A stretch of DNA of 64,000 bases from CALXXL01 sp964512385 (GCA_964512385.1 CAZEHZ010000001.1:1-64000); one strand, 5' to 3'. Numbered from the stretch's first letter, positions 45,327 to 54,084 are shown. Notes: generated by a model from the letters alone, not told the origin. Made by a program: numbers and translations.

Positions 45327-45354
45327 TTTGCGGCCGGAAAGGAGTTGAGATTGT

Positions 45355-46752
45355 ATGAATAAATATTGTACACAGTTTACGGCGGCGGAACTGCTGGCGG
45401 CCACGGGGGGTAAATTTATCAACTCCGCATTTCCGGGGGCGTTGCAGTTGGCCACCGACAGTCGGAAAGATTGCGCCGACAGTTGCTTTATCGCCTTAAA
45501 AGGCGAGTTGTTTGATGCGCATGAAACGTTGGATAAGGCCATTGCCCACGGTGCGGCATGTCTATGTATAGAAGAAAGTTCGCAGGCACGGGTTCCGGGC
45601 GATTGTCAACTGCCGATTTTAGTAGTGCCGGACACCATGAAGGCGTATCATGCCATAGCCCGGTTTCATCGGTTGCGTTTTCCGGCCTTACAGCTGGCGG
45701 CGTTGACCGGCAGTGTGGGTAAAACCAGTGTAAAAGAGATGATAAAAGCCATTTGCCTCAGCCAGTGCGATGCCCCGGAACAGGTGCTGGCGACCGAGGG
45801 AAACACCAACAATCACTTTGGCGTAGCGGCCAATCTGCTCCGCTTAACGCCCCGTCATAAATATGCGGTGATTGAACTTGGCACCAGCGGCCCGGACGAA
45901 ATTGCGCCATTGTCGCAAATGGCCATGCCGCAGGTGGCGGCGATAAACACGATTGCGGCGTGTCATTTGGAACGCTTGCACACGCTGGCGGGGGTAGCCC
46001 ATGAAAAGTCGGCGATATTCCGTTATTTAGCCCCCAACGGCACGGCGGTTTTTCCGCAAAAATGTGCTGAAGTTGAGATTATAGCCGCCCATGCCAAACC
46101 GTTTACCGCCTTGCGTTTCGGTGAAAACGGCGATGTAAGCAGTACCTATTTAGGCGGTAACTTATACGGCAGTCGGGTGCGTTTAAATTTTGCCAAACGG
46201 CATCAAACGGTGGAATTTGACTGGGCGTTATCGGGGGTGCATCAAGCGATGAATGCCGCATGTGCGGCGGCGGTCGGTTTGGCATTAGGCTTCACGCCGG
46301 AGCAAATTGCCGACGGCTTACAGCACACCACGTTACCGGGCATGCGGATGAACGTAGTAAAGCGTGGCCAAACTAATTGGATTATGGATGCTTATAATGC
46401 GAATCCGGCCAGTATGCAGTCGGCATTGATTTGGCTGTCTGAATTTGCCGACCCGCACCATTTACTGCTGGTATTGGGCGACATGCTGGAATTGGGCGGG
46501 CAGGAGCTGGCGGAACATGCGGCGATCCTGGACTCCTTGCGGATAAACTTCCCCACAGTTCCGGCGATACTGGTCGGGAGTCGTTTTCAGGAGGCGGCTG
46601 GTCAACTGCCCGCTTTTGCCAACTGGCATCTTACGCCAAACAGCATCATGGCGGCGGAGTTGGCGGCCAAACTGGTCAAGCCGGGTTACACAGTGCTGGT
46701 AAAAGGGTCACGAGGTATAAAACTGGAAAGCGTCCTGCCGAATGAAGAGTGA
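45355..46752 (+). CDS. murF: MurF, UDP-MurNAc-tripeptide:D-Ala-D-Ala ligase
   Basis: Cytoplasmic ligase that completes the peptidoglycan pentapeptide. 465 residues. N-terminal substrate domain with ATDSRKDCADSCFIALKGE (DSR motif), ATP loop LTGSVGKTSVKEMI, TEGNTNNHFGVAANLLRL, central domain AINTIAACHLERLHTL, and a C-terminal domain with MDAYNANPASM (the Asn-Pro motif) and VLGDMLELG. AAAGGAG 10 nt before ATG. It stands away from the usual dcw cluster, between uxs and a sirtuin gene that overlaps its end by 11 bp. Confidence 0.94.
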   Translation: MNKYCTQFTAAELLAATGGKFINSAFPGALQLATDSRKDCADSCFIALKGELFDAHETLDKAIAHGAACLCIEESSQARVPGDCQLPILVVPDTMKAYHAIARFHRLRFPALQLAALTGSVGKTSVKEMIKAICLSQCDAPEQVLATEGNTNNHFGVAANLLRLTPRHKYAVIELGTSGPDEIAPLSQMAMPQVAAINTIAACHLERLHTLAGVAHEKSAIFRYLAPNGTAVFPQKCAEVEIIAAHAKPFTALRFGENGDVSSTYLGGNLYGSRVRLNFAKRHQTVEFDWALSGVHQAMNAACAAAVGLALGFTPEQIADGLQHTTLPGMRMNVVKRGQTNWIMDAYNANPASMQSALIWLSEFADPHHLLLVLGDMLELGGQELAEHAAILDSLRINFPTVPAILVGSRFQEAAGQLPAFANWHLTPNSIMAAELAAKLVKPGYTVLVKGSRGIKLESVLPNEE

Positions 46753-47491
46753 ACTATTCAAATTAATTCAAAGCTCTGAATATACGCTGTTTTTCACCGG
46801 AGCTGGCATCTCCACCTTGTCCGGCATTCCGGACTTCCGCAGTGCCAACGGCATATACAGTAAAAAGTGGCATAACATTCCGGTGGAGGAGGTTCTGAGC
46901 ATTGACTGCTTCCGTCAACATCCGGAGTTGTTTTACGAATGGGCGCAGGACTTTGTCTATTCAGCGGATAAATTTGCCCCGAATGTGGTGCATAACGTAA
47001 TTGCGGAGTTGGAAAAGCGGAACCTTTGCCACGGCGTATACACACAGAATATCGACCGTCTGCATCAGCGTGCCGGCAGTAAAAAAGTATATGAACTCCA
47101 CGGCAGTGCGGCTACATATCACTGCATAAATTGCCATGCGGCGTTTCCGGCAACTCAAATTGACCCGGTAGCCAAGCAGTCAAAAGTCCCATATTGTCCG
47201 CATTGCCACGGCCCGATTAAGCCGGACATTGTATTTTACGGAGAAATGCTGGATGAAAATTTGCTGGCACAGGCCGATAAAGAGTTATCCCAAGCGGACT
47301 TGCTGATTGTATTAGGCAGTAGTCTAACGGTATATCCGGCGGCGGCGATGCCGCAAATCACCTACCGTTCCGGCGGCAAAGTGGTAATTGTAAACGCCAA
47401 CCCCACGCAGTTTGATCAATTTGCCGTATTGCGCTACAGTGATTTAGCCACGATTTTTGAGCAGTTGCAAACGGATTTAAACGGAGCATAA
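46742..47491 (+). CDS. cobB: Sir2-family NAD-dependent protein deacylase
   Basis: Sirtuin that removes acyl groups from lysines using NAD+. 249 residues: FTGAGISTLSGIPDFRSANGIY, TQNIDRLHQRAGSKKVYELHGSA with the catalytic His, Zn-binding Cys pairs CINC and CPHC, KPDIVFYGEMLDE, and LLIVLGSSLTVYPAA. It overlaps murF by 11 bp (AATGAAGAGTGA). The substrate class cannot be set. Confidence 0.93.
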   Translation: MKSELFKLIQSSEYTLFFTGAGISTLSGIPDFRSANGIYSKKWHNIPVEEVLSIDCFRQHPELFYEWAQDFVYSADKFAPNVVHNVIAELEKRNLCHGVYTQNIDRLHQRAGSKKVYELHGSAATYHCINCHAAFPATQIDPVAKQSKVPYCPHCHGPIKPDIVFYGEMLDENLLAQADKELSQADLLIVLGSSLTVYPAAAMPQITYRSGGKVVIVNANPTQFDQFAVLRYSDLATIFEQLQTDLNGA

Positions 47492-47492
47492 A

Positions 47493-47900
47493 ATGGCCGG
47501 CGAGGATTTTTTCCAAATAGGTCAACGCCCTCTGACGCAGGCCGAAGCCATGTGCCGGGCGGTGTTTTTGGATTTTGACAATCCGAACCGTCCCCGTCGG
47601 GTTCCGGTTGTCCCCGCCCCGACGGAAGAGGAGTTAAGCAAAGAGGCGATAGACCGTATTTTAGCCACCTTAAACGATGTTTTTGCCGAGCAGGAGATTC
47701 AATTTTTCACCGAACCGCCGCCGGGAGACAACTATTACACGATAAACGTGAATGGCGACTCAAACACCGCCGAACCGACGCCGCCCCGTTCCGAAGTTGT
47801 CGATATCGAAGCCACCGAATTGCAGACCGACACCGAGCGGCGAATAGTAGATGCCATTGCCGCCCGTGCCGAAGCGATGCTGAAAAAAAGAAATTATTGA
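47493..47900 (+). CDS. Small soluble protein of unknown function
   Basis: 135 residues, acidic and Pro-rich in the middle (VPVVPAPTEEELS), with no signal peptide or TM. Near the C-terminus it carries SEVVDIEATEL. This resembles IIDVEAHEV in the 91-residue protein and EIDVDVNEV in the 100-residue protein of this window. Translation starts one base after the sirtuin stop with CGGAG 6 nt before. Its 3' end overlaps the convergent glycoside-hydrolase-like gene by 7 bp. Function unknown. Confidence 0.7.
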   Translation: MAGEDFFQIGQRPLTQAEAMCRAVFLDFDNPNRPRRVPVVPAPTEEELSKEAIDRILATLNDVFAEQEIQFFTEPPPGDNYYTINVNGDSNTAEPTPPRSEVVDIEATELQTDTERRIVDAIAARAEAMLKKRNY

Positions 47901-49951
47901 ATAATTTTACTAGTAAACGGAGTCATACTGCCGCCGCCAAGTTCCGCTGGAACCGGCAAAACATGGCCGGAGGTATTTAACAGTAAAACCGTTGGCTCAT
48001 TGGAGTCCAACTTAAACAAATTATAAGCGTGTTCAAAATCGGGATGCACTTCGGAGCGCACAAAACCTAACGCTTCCAACTCCGCCGCCCAGCGGGAAAA
48101 CTCGCTTAACGCCACTAATGCCGAGCCATCTAAAACGTGTGCCTGCCAAACACTTACGCCATGCATTCCGCTATTCAGATAGGCCTCCATCAGCCGCATT
48201 TTCCAGCGATCCGGTGCAAAACCGCCAATCTGACTGCTCTCATAGTTCCAAATATAAACTTCGGCGGGAATATACTTAACCAGCGGTGATAGCACGTCGT
48301 CCATATGGCGGAGCTCCTTCATGGTGCCTTGATAACCGGCCCCGGCATATTGAATATTCATATTCCGCATCGACTTCCAGTCCACGCCGTAATTTTTCCT
48401 GGTCATATCCCGGTACGGCGGTTCGTCGTATTCATAACCGGAATAAACGGTCAACGCCATATTGCGCAGTGCTGGGTCTTCGTCCATGGCCTCTCTGGTC
48501 AAACGAGCCGTCAGGTTGCTTAAATCGCAGTGATACTGCACCCATTCATCGGGATAATCCGCTAAAATCTGTTCCGGAGTCAACACGGTATCGCTATGCA
48601 CAAAACTGCTGAATTTCTTCCGGTTATATTCGGTCAGATCGCCGACAATTTTGCCACGCTTAATCGCCCCGGATTCGGCGTCATAAATCACCATCTGGTG
48701 GGGTTTTCCGGCGGTCAGATAGTGCAGATAGCCTTGTAAAGCGGCTTTGTAGGCGGCGGGATTATCCACAAAATGCTGTAAAGAGAGTTCCACATTTTCC
48801 GCTTCCGGCGGCAGAGGATGCGTGGCATAATACTCCAGCATTTTTCCGGTAAAAAACGCCACGCCCTGCTGAGTCTTAAACTTGGCGGCATAATCGGCCA
48901 CGGTACCGGTCAACGTTTTACCGTCCACAATTTCGCCTTCCATACTGTAAAAGCTGTTGACACCGGCGGCGGTCAACTGGCGCATAAAGTCCGGCACAAA
49001 CTTTGAGTCCAGCCCGGTAAAATACCACACCGCCACAATGGAGTTTTTGGGCGACACCCGATTTAATTCGGGATAAACCTTCACTTTAAAACTGCGTTGA
49101 TGCACCGTTGCTCCGGCGGCATCGTGTACGGAAATATCTAATTTATGAATTCCGGGTTCGGCCTGCACATCCAATAGTAACGGAATCCAGACTCGTTTTT
49201 GCTTGGAGTAATCTTGATTCGGCAGCGTTAAATCCAACTGGTTGCCATTCTGCACGGCGGCCACCGGAGTAACCGACTCGCTTAAATTCGGCACGGTGGG
49301 ATAGCTCCCGGTTACAGCGTCCACATACTGCACCTTTTCGGGTAAGGTTACACCCACATTCAGTTCGCCGTTCACCTTAGTTTCCGGCAGTTCCAGCACC
49401 ACAAATTGCGCCAGCTTGGTTGGCCAGCAAACGGGTTCCTGCCTTGGCCAAACCTGAATGGGGGCCGGTTCCCGCTCTAAAATCCGTGGAGCATTTTCGG
49501 CCTGGCTGAATTGCAGATTCCGGATGCTTAATTCAACGGCATTGCCCTCTTTAGACTCCGCCCAAAACCGCCCGAACGTCAATTTATCGCCCGCCTTCAA
49601 GCCGTCGCCGGAGAGCGGTTTAAGCTCGCTGACCGGAATAGAAATTTTATACCATTTATCCGGCATAAAGTAGCTGATGGCGTTGGAGTCGCCAAAATAG
49701 ACAAACACCTCACGCTTGGTGTCATTTTGCTGAAAAGCGAACACCACATATCGAACCGGCTCGGCAAACGTACATTTCCACTCTAAACTGAGTTGTAAAT
49801 TGTCGGCCACGGTAATATCAAGCGGAGTTTCGATTAAAATTTTCCGTTCCGTGCCGGACTTCGTCATACTAAACGGCACATTAGCCGCCGCGCCCATCAC
49901 CTCCACGGCCAGCCAAACTAAAAAAGTTGCAAAAAATAATAATTTTTTCAT
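47894..49951 (-). CDS. Secreted glycoside-hydrolase-like protein (DUF4091-type architecture)
   Basis: 685 residues with a Sec signal peptide (about 1-22). A beta-rich N-terminal half (residues ~25-290: strands such as LQLSLEWKCTFAEPVRYVV, then a second beta-sandwich ending QRSFKVKVYPEL) precedes a TIM-barrel-like part. That part has NSIVAVWYFTGLDSKFVPDFMRQLTAAG, YDAESGAIKRGKIVGDL, MRNMNIQYAGAGYQGT, and MHGVSVWQAHVL near the end. Layout matches the DUF4091/GH-like proteins that abound in Lentisphaerota and Verrucomicrobia. No catalytic pair could be assigned. The promoter before it is strong. Confidence 0.7.
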   Translation of the reverse strand: MKKLLFFATFLVWLAVEVMGAAANVPFSMTKSGTERKILIETPLDITVADNLQLSLEWKCTFAEPVRYVVFAFQQNDTKREVFVYFGDSNAISYFMPDKWYKISIPVSELKPLSGDGLKAGDKLTFGRFWAESKEGNAVELSIRNLQFSQAENAPRILEREPAPIQVWPRQEPVCWPTKLAQFVVLELPETKVNGELNVGVTLPEKVQYVDAVTGSYPTVPNLSESVTPVAAVQNGNQLDLTLPNQDYSKQKRVWIPLLLDVQAEPGIHKLDISVHDAAGATVHQRSFKVKVYPELNRVSPKNSIVAVWYFTGLDSKFVPDFMRQLTAAGVNSFYSMEGEIVDGKTLTGTVADYAAKFKTQQGVAFFTGKMLEYYATHPLPPEAENVELSLQHFVDNPAAYKAALQGYLHYLTAGKPHQMVIYDAESGAIKRGKIVGDLTEYNRKKFSSFVHSDTVLTPEQILADYPDEWVQYHCDLSNLTARLTREAMDEDPALRNMALTVYSGYEYDEPPYRDMTRKNYGVDWKSMRNMNIQYAGAGYQGTMKELRHMDDVLSPLVKYIPAEVYIWNYESSQIGGFAPDRWKMRLMEAYLNSGMHGVSVWQAHVLDGSALVALSEFSRWAAELEALGFVRSEVHPDFEHAYNLFKLDSNEPTVLLLNTSGHVLPVPAELGGGSMTPFTSKIIQ

Positions 49952-49971
49952 GTATAAATCCTTTTAAAAAG

Positions 49972-49999
49972 ACTATAACCGCAAATAAAAATTTGTCAA
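49972..49999 (-). promoter_or_regulatory. Promoter for the 685-residue secreted protein gene
   Basis: TTGACA, 16 nt, TATAGT on the minus strand. The -35 hexamer lies inside the inverted repeat at 49991-50014, so a protein bound there would block this promoter. Confidence 0.55.
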
Positions 50000-50014
50000 G
50001 CCGGGTTGACAAAT
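49991..50014. promoter_or_regulatory. Inverted repeat, possible operator in a divergent promoter
   Basis: ATTTGTCAA and TTGACAAAT form 9-bp arms around a 6-bp GC-rich centre. It covers the -35 of the minus promoter and lies 30 bp before the start of the gene at 50044. The short arms make a transcript structure less likely than a DNA-binding site. Confidence 0.45.
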
Positions 50015-50043
50015 AATTGCGGATAAAAAAGGAGTTAAGAGTT

Positions 50044-50880
50044 ATGGATTCAGTATTATTTACCGGTTGTCATGTAATTTTCAAGAGTGTTTATTGCGGT
50101 TTTGCCGCCCAAACCGCCGAAGTTAAGCTGGATGGTTCCACCGAATTTTTTGCCGACCCGCAAACCCCGTTACAGCCGATTTTTGCGAACACCGTACAAA
50201 GCCGGATGACAGTGCAGGCCGAAGTAAACCGCACCGGCGGCCTGCAAAACTTATTAAACAACGGCAAACTGTCAGTTCCGTCCCCGGAAACCGATTTGCT
50301 TACGCAGTCCGGCGAGCTGATTTTATTAAGCGGCAACCTGAAATTTGCGTGGAAATTCCCACATGCACTTATGTCCGGCAAGTTCAGTCAAAACCTGACG
50401 GCGGCGACCTCGCTCAAACTGGAGTTTATTATTCAACCGCAAGCCGACCGTCTGTTGGGCGAATTTATGGCTCCGGCCGACTCGCTAAAGAGTTTATTGC
50501 CCGTTTATCATCATCACACCACGGCGGAGATTGAAAATTTATTGCGGAATTTCCTGCGCAGTCAGCTCACCCTCCCGACTGATTGTGAAATTTATCATGC
50601 CCGCACCCCGGAACGCTCCGGCATAAAAATCGCCGTGGTGTCCGAGACCGCCGCCCCCGCCCCAGATTTCCGTAATCTGAATTTGACTCTGCTGATTCGC
50701 CATAGTCAATACCCGTCATGCACGCAAATGTATGACCGTTTAATGGCGATTTTTCCAGTTTCCCCCGTTAATTCCGCAATTTCCGGTTTAACTTTCGTAT
50801 CCGCCGCCGCCCCGTTCTGGAGTCAGGGCTGTTATGCGGCGCAAATCGATTTACACTTACAGTTACAAAAAAAGCAGTAA
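50044..50880 (+). CDS. Protein with phage tail-tube/tail-terminator-like halves, unknown role
   Basis: 278 residues, no signal peptide. The N-terminal half has the short beta-strand rhythm of phage tail-tube proteins: AEVKLDGSTEFFADP, SRMTVQAEVNRTGGLQNLL, then strands with LLSGNLKFAWKF. The C-terminal half resembles minor-capsid/tail-terminator proteins: LRNFLRSQLTLPTDCEIYHARTPERSG, then LNLTLLIRHSQYPSC, YDRLMAIF and FWSQGCYAAQIDLHLQL. A frame opens earlier with TTG, but ATG 50044 has AAGGAG 9 nt upstream. No other phage gene surrounds it; it stands between two secreted enzymes. The structural link is inference from pattern. Confidence 0.6.
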   Translation: MDSVLFTGCHVIFKSVYCGFAAQTAEVKLDGSTEFFADPQTPLQPIFANTVQSRMTVQAEVNRTGGLQNLLNNGKLSVPSPETDLLTQSGELILLSGNLKFAWKFPHALMSGKFSQNLTAATSLKLEFIIQPQADRLLGEFMAPADSLKSLLPVYHHHTTAEIENLLRNFLRSQLTLPTDCEIYHARTPERSGIKIAVVSETAAPAPDFRNLNLTLLIRHSQYPSCTQMYDRLMAIFPVSPVNSAISGLTFVSAAAPFWSQGCYAAQIDLHLQLQKKQ

Positions 50881-50886
50881 CCCAAT

Positions 50887-50919
50887 AAAAAAAGGAGAGT
50901 TTTTACGCTCTCCTTTTTT
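50887..50919. terminator. Bidirectional rho-independent terminator
   Basis: A-run, AGGAGAG, short loop, CTCTCCT and a T-run form a near-perfect symmetric stem between the convergent genes ending at 50880 and 50932. It should stop transcription from both sides. Confidence 0.85.
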
Positions 50920-50931
50920 AATTGCTACGAT

Positions 50932-53022
50932 TTATTTCGCCATTTTCTTTAATAATTCAGTACGTTTGGCCGAATAATCCACCCAGAAATCCGGTTGCGT
51001 TAAATTCTTGTAAATGTATGGCCGCAACTCTTTAACCAGCTCGGCAGTGGCCGGATTTTGCTCCGCCATATCCAGAATCAGATAGTCGTTCAGGCCGCCC
51101 TGCCACTCAAGCCAGCGGCGGGACTGCACCGGTACGCCGTTGGGATTATTGTAGAAAAATCCAAAGTGGTCATTCGGGTTAAGTGCGCCGCGGGTATTGA
51201 TATAATATGTGGTCCAGTAACTGCAGTTCTGCATATCCCACACAAAGGACAACAGCGGCTGTTGGCGGAAGGTCCGGGCGGGATTGCACGGCACCGGCCC
51301 GCAGGAGTAAATCCAGTATTCAGACGGCAACTCCTTTACCTGCTTTAACTCTTCCTCAAACTGATAAGTGTACGGCGGAAAAATCCATCCGGCGGGGCAC
51401 CAAACGTCCAGATACGGGGCAAATTTAGCCACAATTCCCGGTTCTTTATTCAAGCAGTCCGAAAAAATCTGTACCTTCGGATTATACTCTTTAATCGCCT
51501 TGGCCGACTGGTAAAACTCTTCCGACAATGTTTCGTCATAAATTTCCAAATACCAGTGCTTGTAATCCACCCCTTCTTCTTCAAACATGGCCACTAACTT
51601 ATCCAGCCACGGCTCATACTCTTTTTTCCAGCCTTTATTAACATTCACAAACCACACTTCCAGCAGGAAGCAGGGTTCAATATCCGGCACGGCCTGCTTA
51701 ACCTTGCGGATGGCCTGCCGGTATTTGTCAAAATCCCAGTCAATTTCCGGCTTATTGATTACGTTCAAATCGCCTAAATGAAAGGTATTTACCCGGCCGT
51801 CCGCCAGTAACTTCAACTTCACCGGGTCATTGGCGCCCATGTAGTCCCAGTGGAAAATCTTAATCGGCATATTTTTGGGTAAATCCACATTCACCACGTC
51901 CAGAATAAACGGCATTTCCTGTACCGGCAGTTTGGGATTGAACGGCTCCAGTTCCAGCTCGCCGGCAAACTCACCGGGAACCGAGGTATTAAACTGCATC
52001 AGCACGCCCACGGTTTCATTGGCGCCCAAGTGTATAAAGTCATTATTTTTCAATTCCAGCGGATAATCCGGAGTTTCGTCCACCTCCAGCAGCTGGAACA
52101 TTTTGCCGGACTCCGCCGCTTTACCGTTAAAACGCACGGTAATATTTTCGGGGCGACTGGTATTATTACGGATTAAATATAAAAAACCGTCCGTCGCCTG
52201 ATTCGGCATGGTTACGGTGTAGGTGGAATTATCCGCCGCCATAATGGTGGAGTAGTCATATTCCGTAGCCGACGGCACGGCGGTAACAGAAATCCCTTTA
52301 GGTAAAAAATCATTGGTAACGGTAAAGAAATGCCCCAAATCATTGGTATTATTCATTCCGGTTACTGTAGTCAACCAATTTTGAGCAGTTTTAAATTCCG
52401 GTTTTTTCGCCATATTGGGGCTGGAAAGCGCCAAAGCATTCATAATCTTTCCGGCGGTCATTACCGACTCCATAGAAAAATTATTAAACTTATCCGGCAC
52501 CGACAAATTCAGTTCGGGCAACGCCTTGGCGTCATGCGGCTCCGTACTTACCTGCACATTGGCCGCCGCCATCCAGGTACCCGCCGCCTTATACTCCATA
52601 CCGATACCGCAACTGAAGAAACTTTCGTCAAAAATGCGGTCCAACTCTACTTCTATATGTTGCCATTGATACGGCATATTTTGGGCATTAACCGCCTGCA
52701 TCCGCCGCATAGCGTTACCCCATTCATCATTTTCGCCAATCACAATGCGCACTAATTCGGGATTATTGCTGATAATGTCGGCGGACAAATAGAGTTTTTT
52801 AGCGTCTTTCAACTCCGCCGGCAATAAATTTTTAATGTAGAACAGCCAGCTTTTATTGTTTGGCGAAAACAGCACCGGCACCTTGTCCTTGCCGTCCACC
52901 GCAGAAAATTCAGTTATTACCCCCTGCCCGTCGCCCAGATTCCGGATCTCCCAGCCGTCGAATTCCCCGGCATACATCGCCGCCGCCCACGCTGCGATTA
53001 GCAGCATCAATAATTTTTTCAA
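50932..53022 (-). CDS. Secreted glycoside-hydrolase-like protein (DUF4091-type architecture), second copy
   Basis: 696 residues with a signal peptide (about 1-18, AAMYAG). Beta-sandwich modules cover ~20-180 and ~220-370, followed by a TIM-barrel-like domain from about residue 385: MPIKIFHWDYMGANDPVKLKLLAD, WYLEIYDETLSEEFYQSAKAI (acidic residues after a strand, possible catalytic Glu or Asp), WIYSCGPVPCNPA, FGFFYNNPNGVPVQSRRWLEWQGGLNDYLIL near the end. It shares layout but little sequence with the 685-residue gene, from which it is separated by the tail-like gene. Substrate unknown; probable glycan degrader. Confidence 0.72.
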   Translation of the reverse strand: MKKLLMLLIAAWAAAMYAGEFDGWEIRNLGDGQGVITEFSAVDGKDKVPVLFSPNNKSWLFYIKNLLPAELKDAKKLYLSADIISNNPELVRIVIGENDEWGNAMRRMQAVNAQNMPYQWQHIEVELDRIFDESFFSCGIGMEYKAAGTWMAAANVQVSTEPHDAKALPELNLSVPDKFNNFSMESVMTAGKIMNALALSSPNMAKKPEFKTAQNWLTTVTGMNNTNDLGHFFTVTNDFLPKGISVTAVPSATEYDYSTIMAADNSTYTVTMPNQATDGFLYLIRNNTSRPENITVRFNGKAAESGKMFQLLEVDETPDYPLELKNNDFIHLGANETVGVLMQFNTSVPGEFAGELELEPFNPKLPVQEMPFILDVVNVDLPKNMPIKIFHWDYMGANDPVKLKLLADGRVNTFHLGDLNVINKPEIDWDFDKYRQAIRKVKQAVPDIEPCFLLEVWFVNVNKGWKKEYEPWLDKLVAMFEEEGVDYKHWYLEIYDETLSEEFYQSAKAIKEYNPKVQIFSDCLNKEPGIVAKFAPYLDVWCPAGWIFPPYTYQFEEELKQVKELPSEYWIYSCGPVPCNPARTFRQQPLLSFVWDMQNCSYWTTYYINTRGALNPNDHFGFFYNNPNGVPVQSRRWLEWQGGLNDYLILDMAEQNPATAELVKELRPYIYKNLTQPDFWVDYSAKRTELLKKMAK

Positions 53023-53062
53023 AATAAAAAACCCTTTCTCTTTTTAGCTTTAGTATTGAACT

Positions 53063-53090
53063 ACTGTAACATGGTATTTTTGTTTTTCAA
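53063..53090 (-). promoter_or_regulatory. Promoter for the 696-residue secreted protein gene
   Basis: TTGAAA, 16 nt, TACAGT on the minus strand, giving a leader of about 35 nt before the start at 53022. Confidence 0.5.
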
Positions 53091-53143
53091 ATCAAATTTT
53101 ATAAATTTCAATCGTTTTTATCGATTAAAATAAATCAAATGAG

Positions 53144-53171
53144 TTGTTTTTTTTTAAATTGGCGATATCTT
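53144..53171 (+). promoter_or_regulatory. Candidate promoter for trmL
   Basis: TTGTTT, 16 nt, TATCTT on the plus strand, with the GTG start of trmL about 30 nt downstream. Confidence 0.4.
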
Positions 53172-53201
53172 ATCGAAAAGAATAATTATTGAGGTATAAC
53201 A

Positions 53202-53651
53202 GTGTTTAATATAGTTTTAGTAGCGCCGGAAATTCCGCAGAACACCGGCAATATCGGCAGATTATGTGTCTCTACCGACACCAGACTGCACTTGATTAAG
53301 CCGTTGGGCTTTTCTTTGGACGATAAATACTTAAAGCGTTCCGGCATGGATTACTGGCAGTATCTGGATTTGCGGATTTATGAAGATTGGCAGGAATTTT
53401 TAGCCATAAACCAGCCGCAACATCTGTATTTTTTGTCTACACATGGGACAAAAAGTTTTTGGGACGCCAAGTTTAACGACGGCGATTTTCTGGTTTTCGG
53501 TAATGAAGGCCACGGTCTGCCGCCGGATTTTTATGAAATATATAAAGAAAATCTGCTGATTATACCCATGACGGGTAAATTTCATCGCAGTTTTAATTTA
53601 GCCAATTCGGTGTCAGTAACCCTATTCGAGGCATTGCGGCAGAACCGCTGA
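53202..53651 (+). CDS. trmL: TrmL, tRNA (cytidine/uridine-34-2'-O)-methyltransferase
   Basis: SPOUT methyltransferase that methylates the ribose of nucleotide 34 in tRNA-Leu. 149 residues with the family pattern VLVAPEIPQNTGNIGRLC, LHLIKPLGFSLDDKYLKRSGMDYW, VFGNEGHGLPPDF (knot), IIPMTGKFHRSFNLANSVSVTLFEAL. The GTG start is supported by TTGAGG 7 nt upstream. The small membrane protein gene follows 26 bp downstream. Confidence 0.94.
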   Translation: MFNIVLVAPEIPQNTGNIGRLCVSTDTRLHLIKPLGFSLDDKYLKRSGMDYWQYLDLRIYEDWQEFLAINQPQHLYFLSTHGTKSFWDAKFNDGDFLVFGNEGHGLPPDFYEIYKENLLIIPMTGKFHRSFNLANSVSVTLFEALRQNR

Positions 53652-53677
53652 ACGGCAAAAAGTCAGGAGTTTGAGCT

Positions 53678-53953
53678 ATGAACAACATGAACAATTTCAG
53701 ATATTTTCAGTCTTTAAACGGCGTTGGCGGCGGCTGTGGCGGGTGTCTCCTGTTTCTGCTGCTGCTGATTTTACTGCCGATATTGCTGATTGCCAAACTC
53801 TTCAATCTGCAAAGCAAATTCACCTTTGCCTCCCGTCCGCCCCAGAGTAAAGAAACGCCGCCGCCCTCCGGCGGCAAATCATCATCGTCAGATGACATTA
53901 TAGATGTGGAAGCCCATGAAGTCCCCGACGACCGCCATAAGCTGAACCACTAA
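53678..53953 (+). CDS. Small membrane protein of unknown function
   Basis: 91 residues. GVGGGCGGCLLFLLLLILLPILLIAKLF forms a glycine- and cysteine-rich run leading into one TM helix (~22-43), then a Pro/Ser-rich linker and an acidic C-terminus DDIIDVEAHEV. AGGAG lies 9 nt before the ATG. The C-terminal motif recurs in two other small proteins of the window. The repeat copy C starts about 30 bp after its stop. Confidence 0.72.
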   Translation: MNNMNNFRYFQSLNGVGGGCGGCLLFLLLLILLPILLIAKLFNLQSKFTFASRPPQSKETPPPSGGKSSSSDDIIDVEAHEVPDDRHKLNH

Positions 53954-53982
53954 CCGTTCAAGCCCCTCCCGACAACCATGCC

Positions 53983-54084
53983 GATTTAGTTAGTCGATTA
54001 TGCACAGGTGATTTTTAGTTAGTCGATTATGCAAAAGGTAATTTTTGACAGACAGGCATATAGTCGGTTTAGCATGAGCGACTA
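53983..54084. repeat. Dispersed repeat, copy C (tandem left ends)
   Basis: Two direct copies of a ~28-bp unit containing TTAGTTAGTCGATTATGCA (53983-54009 and 54010-54039). They are followed by a short spacer and an imperfect inverted end GCATGAGCGACTA finishing at 54084, inside the cyclase's stop codon. Base 10 of the TAGTCGATAATGCA end differs (A to T) from copies A and B. It looks like a partly duplicated or decayed member of the same family. Confidence 0.65.

Noticed and set aside
50044..50880. A prophage region
   Set aside because: Only this one gene has phage-like features; there is no integrase, terminase, capsid or lysis gene in the surrounding 10 kb.
53100..53125. AATCG and CGATT inverted repeat before trmL
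   Set aside because: The arms are only five bases long in AT-rich DNA and could arise by chance.
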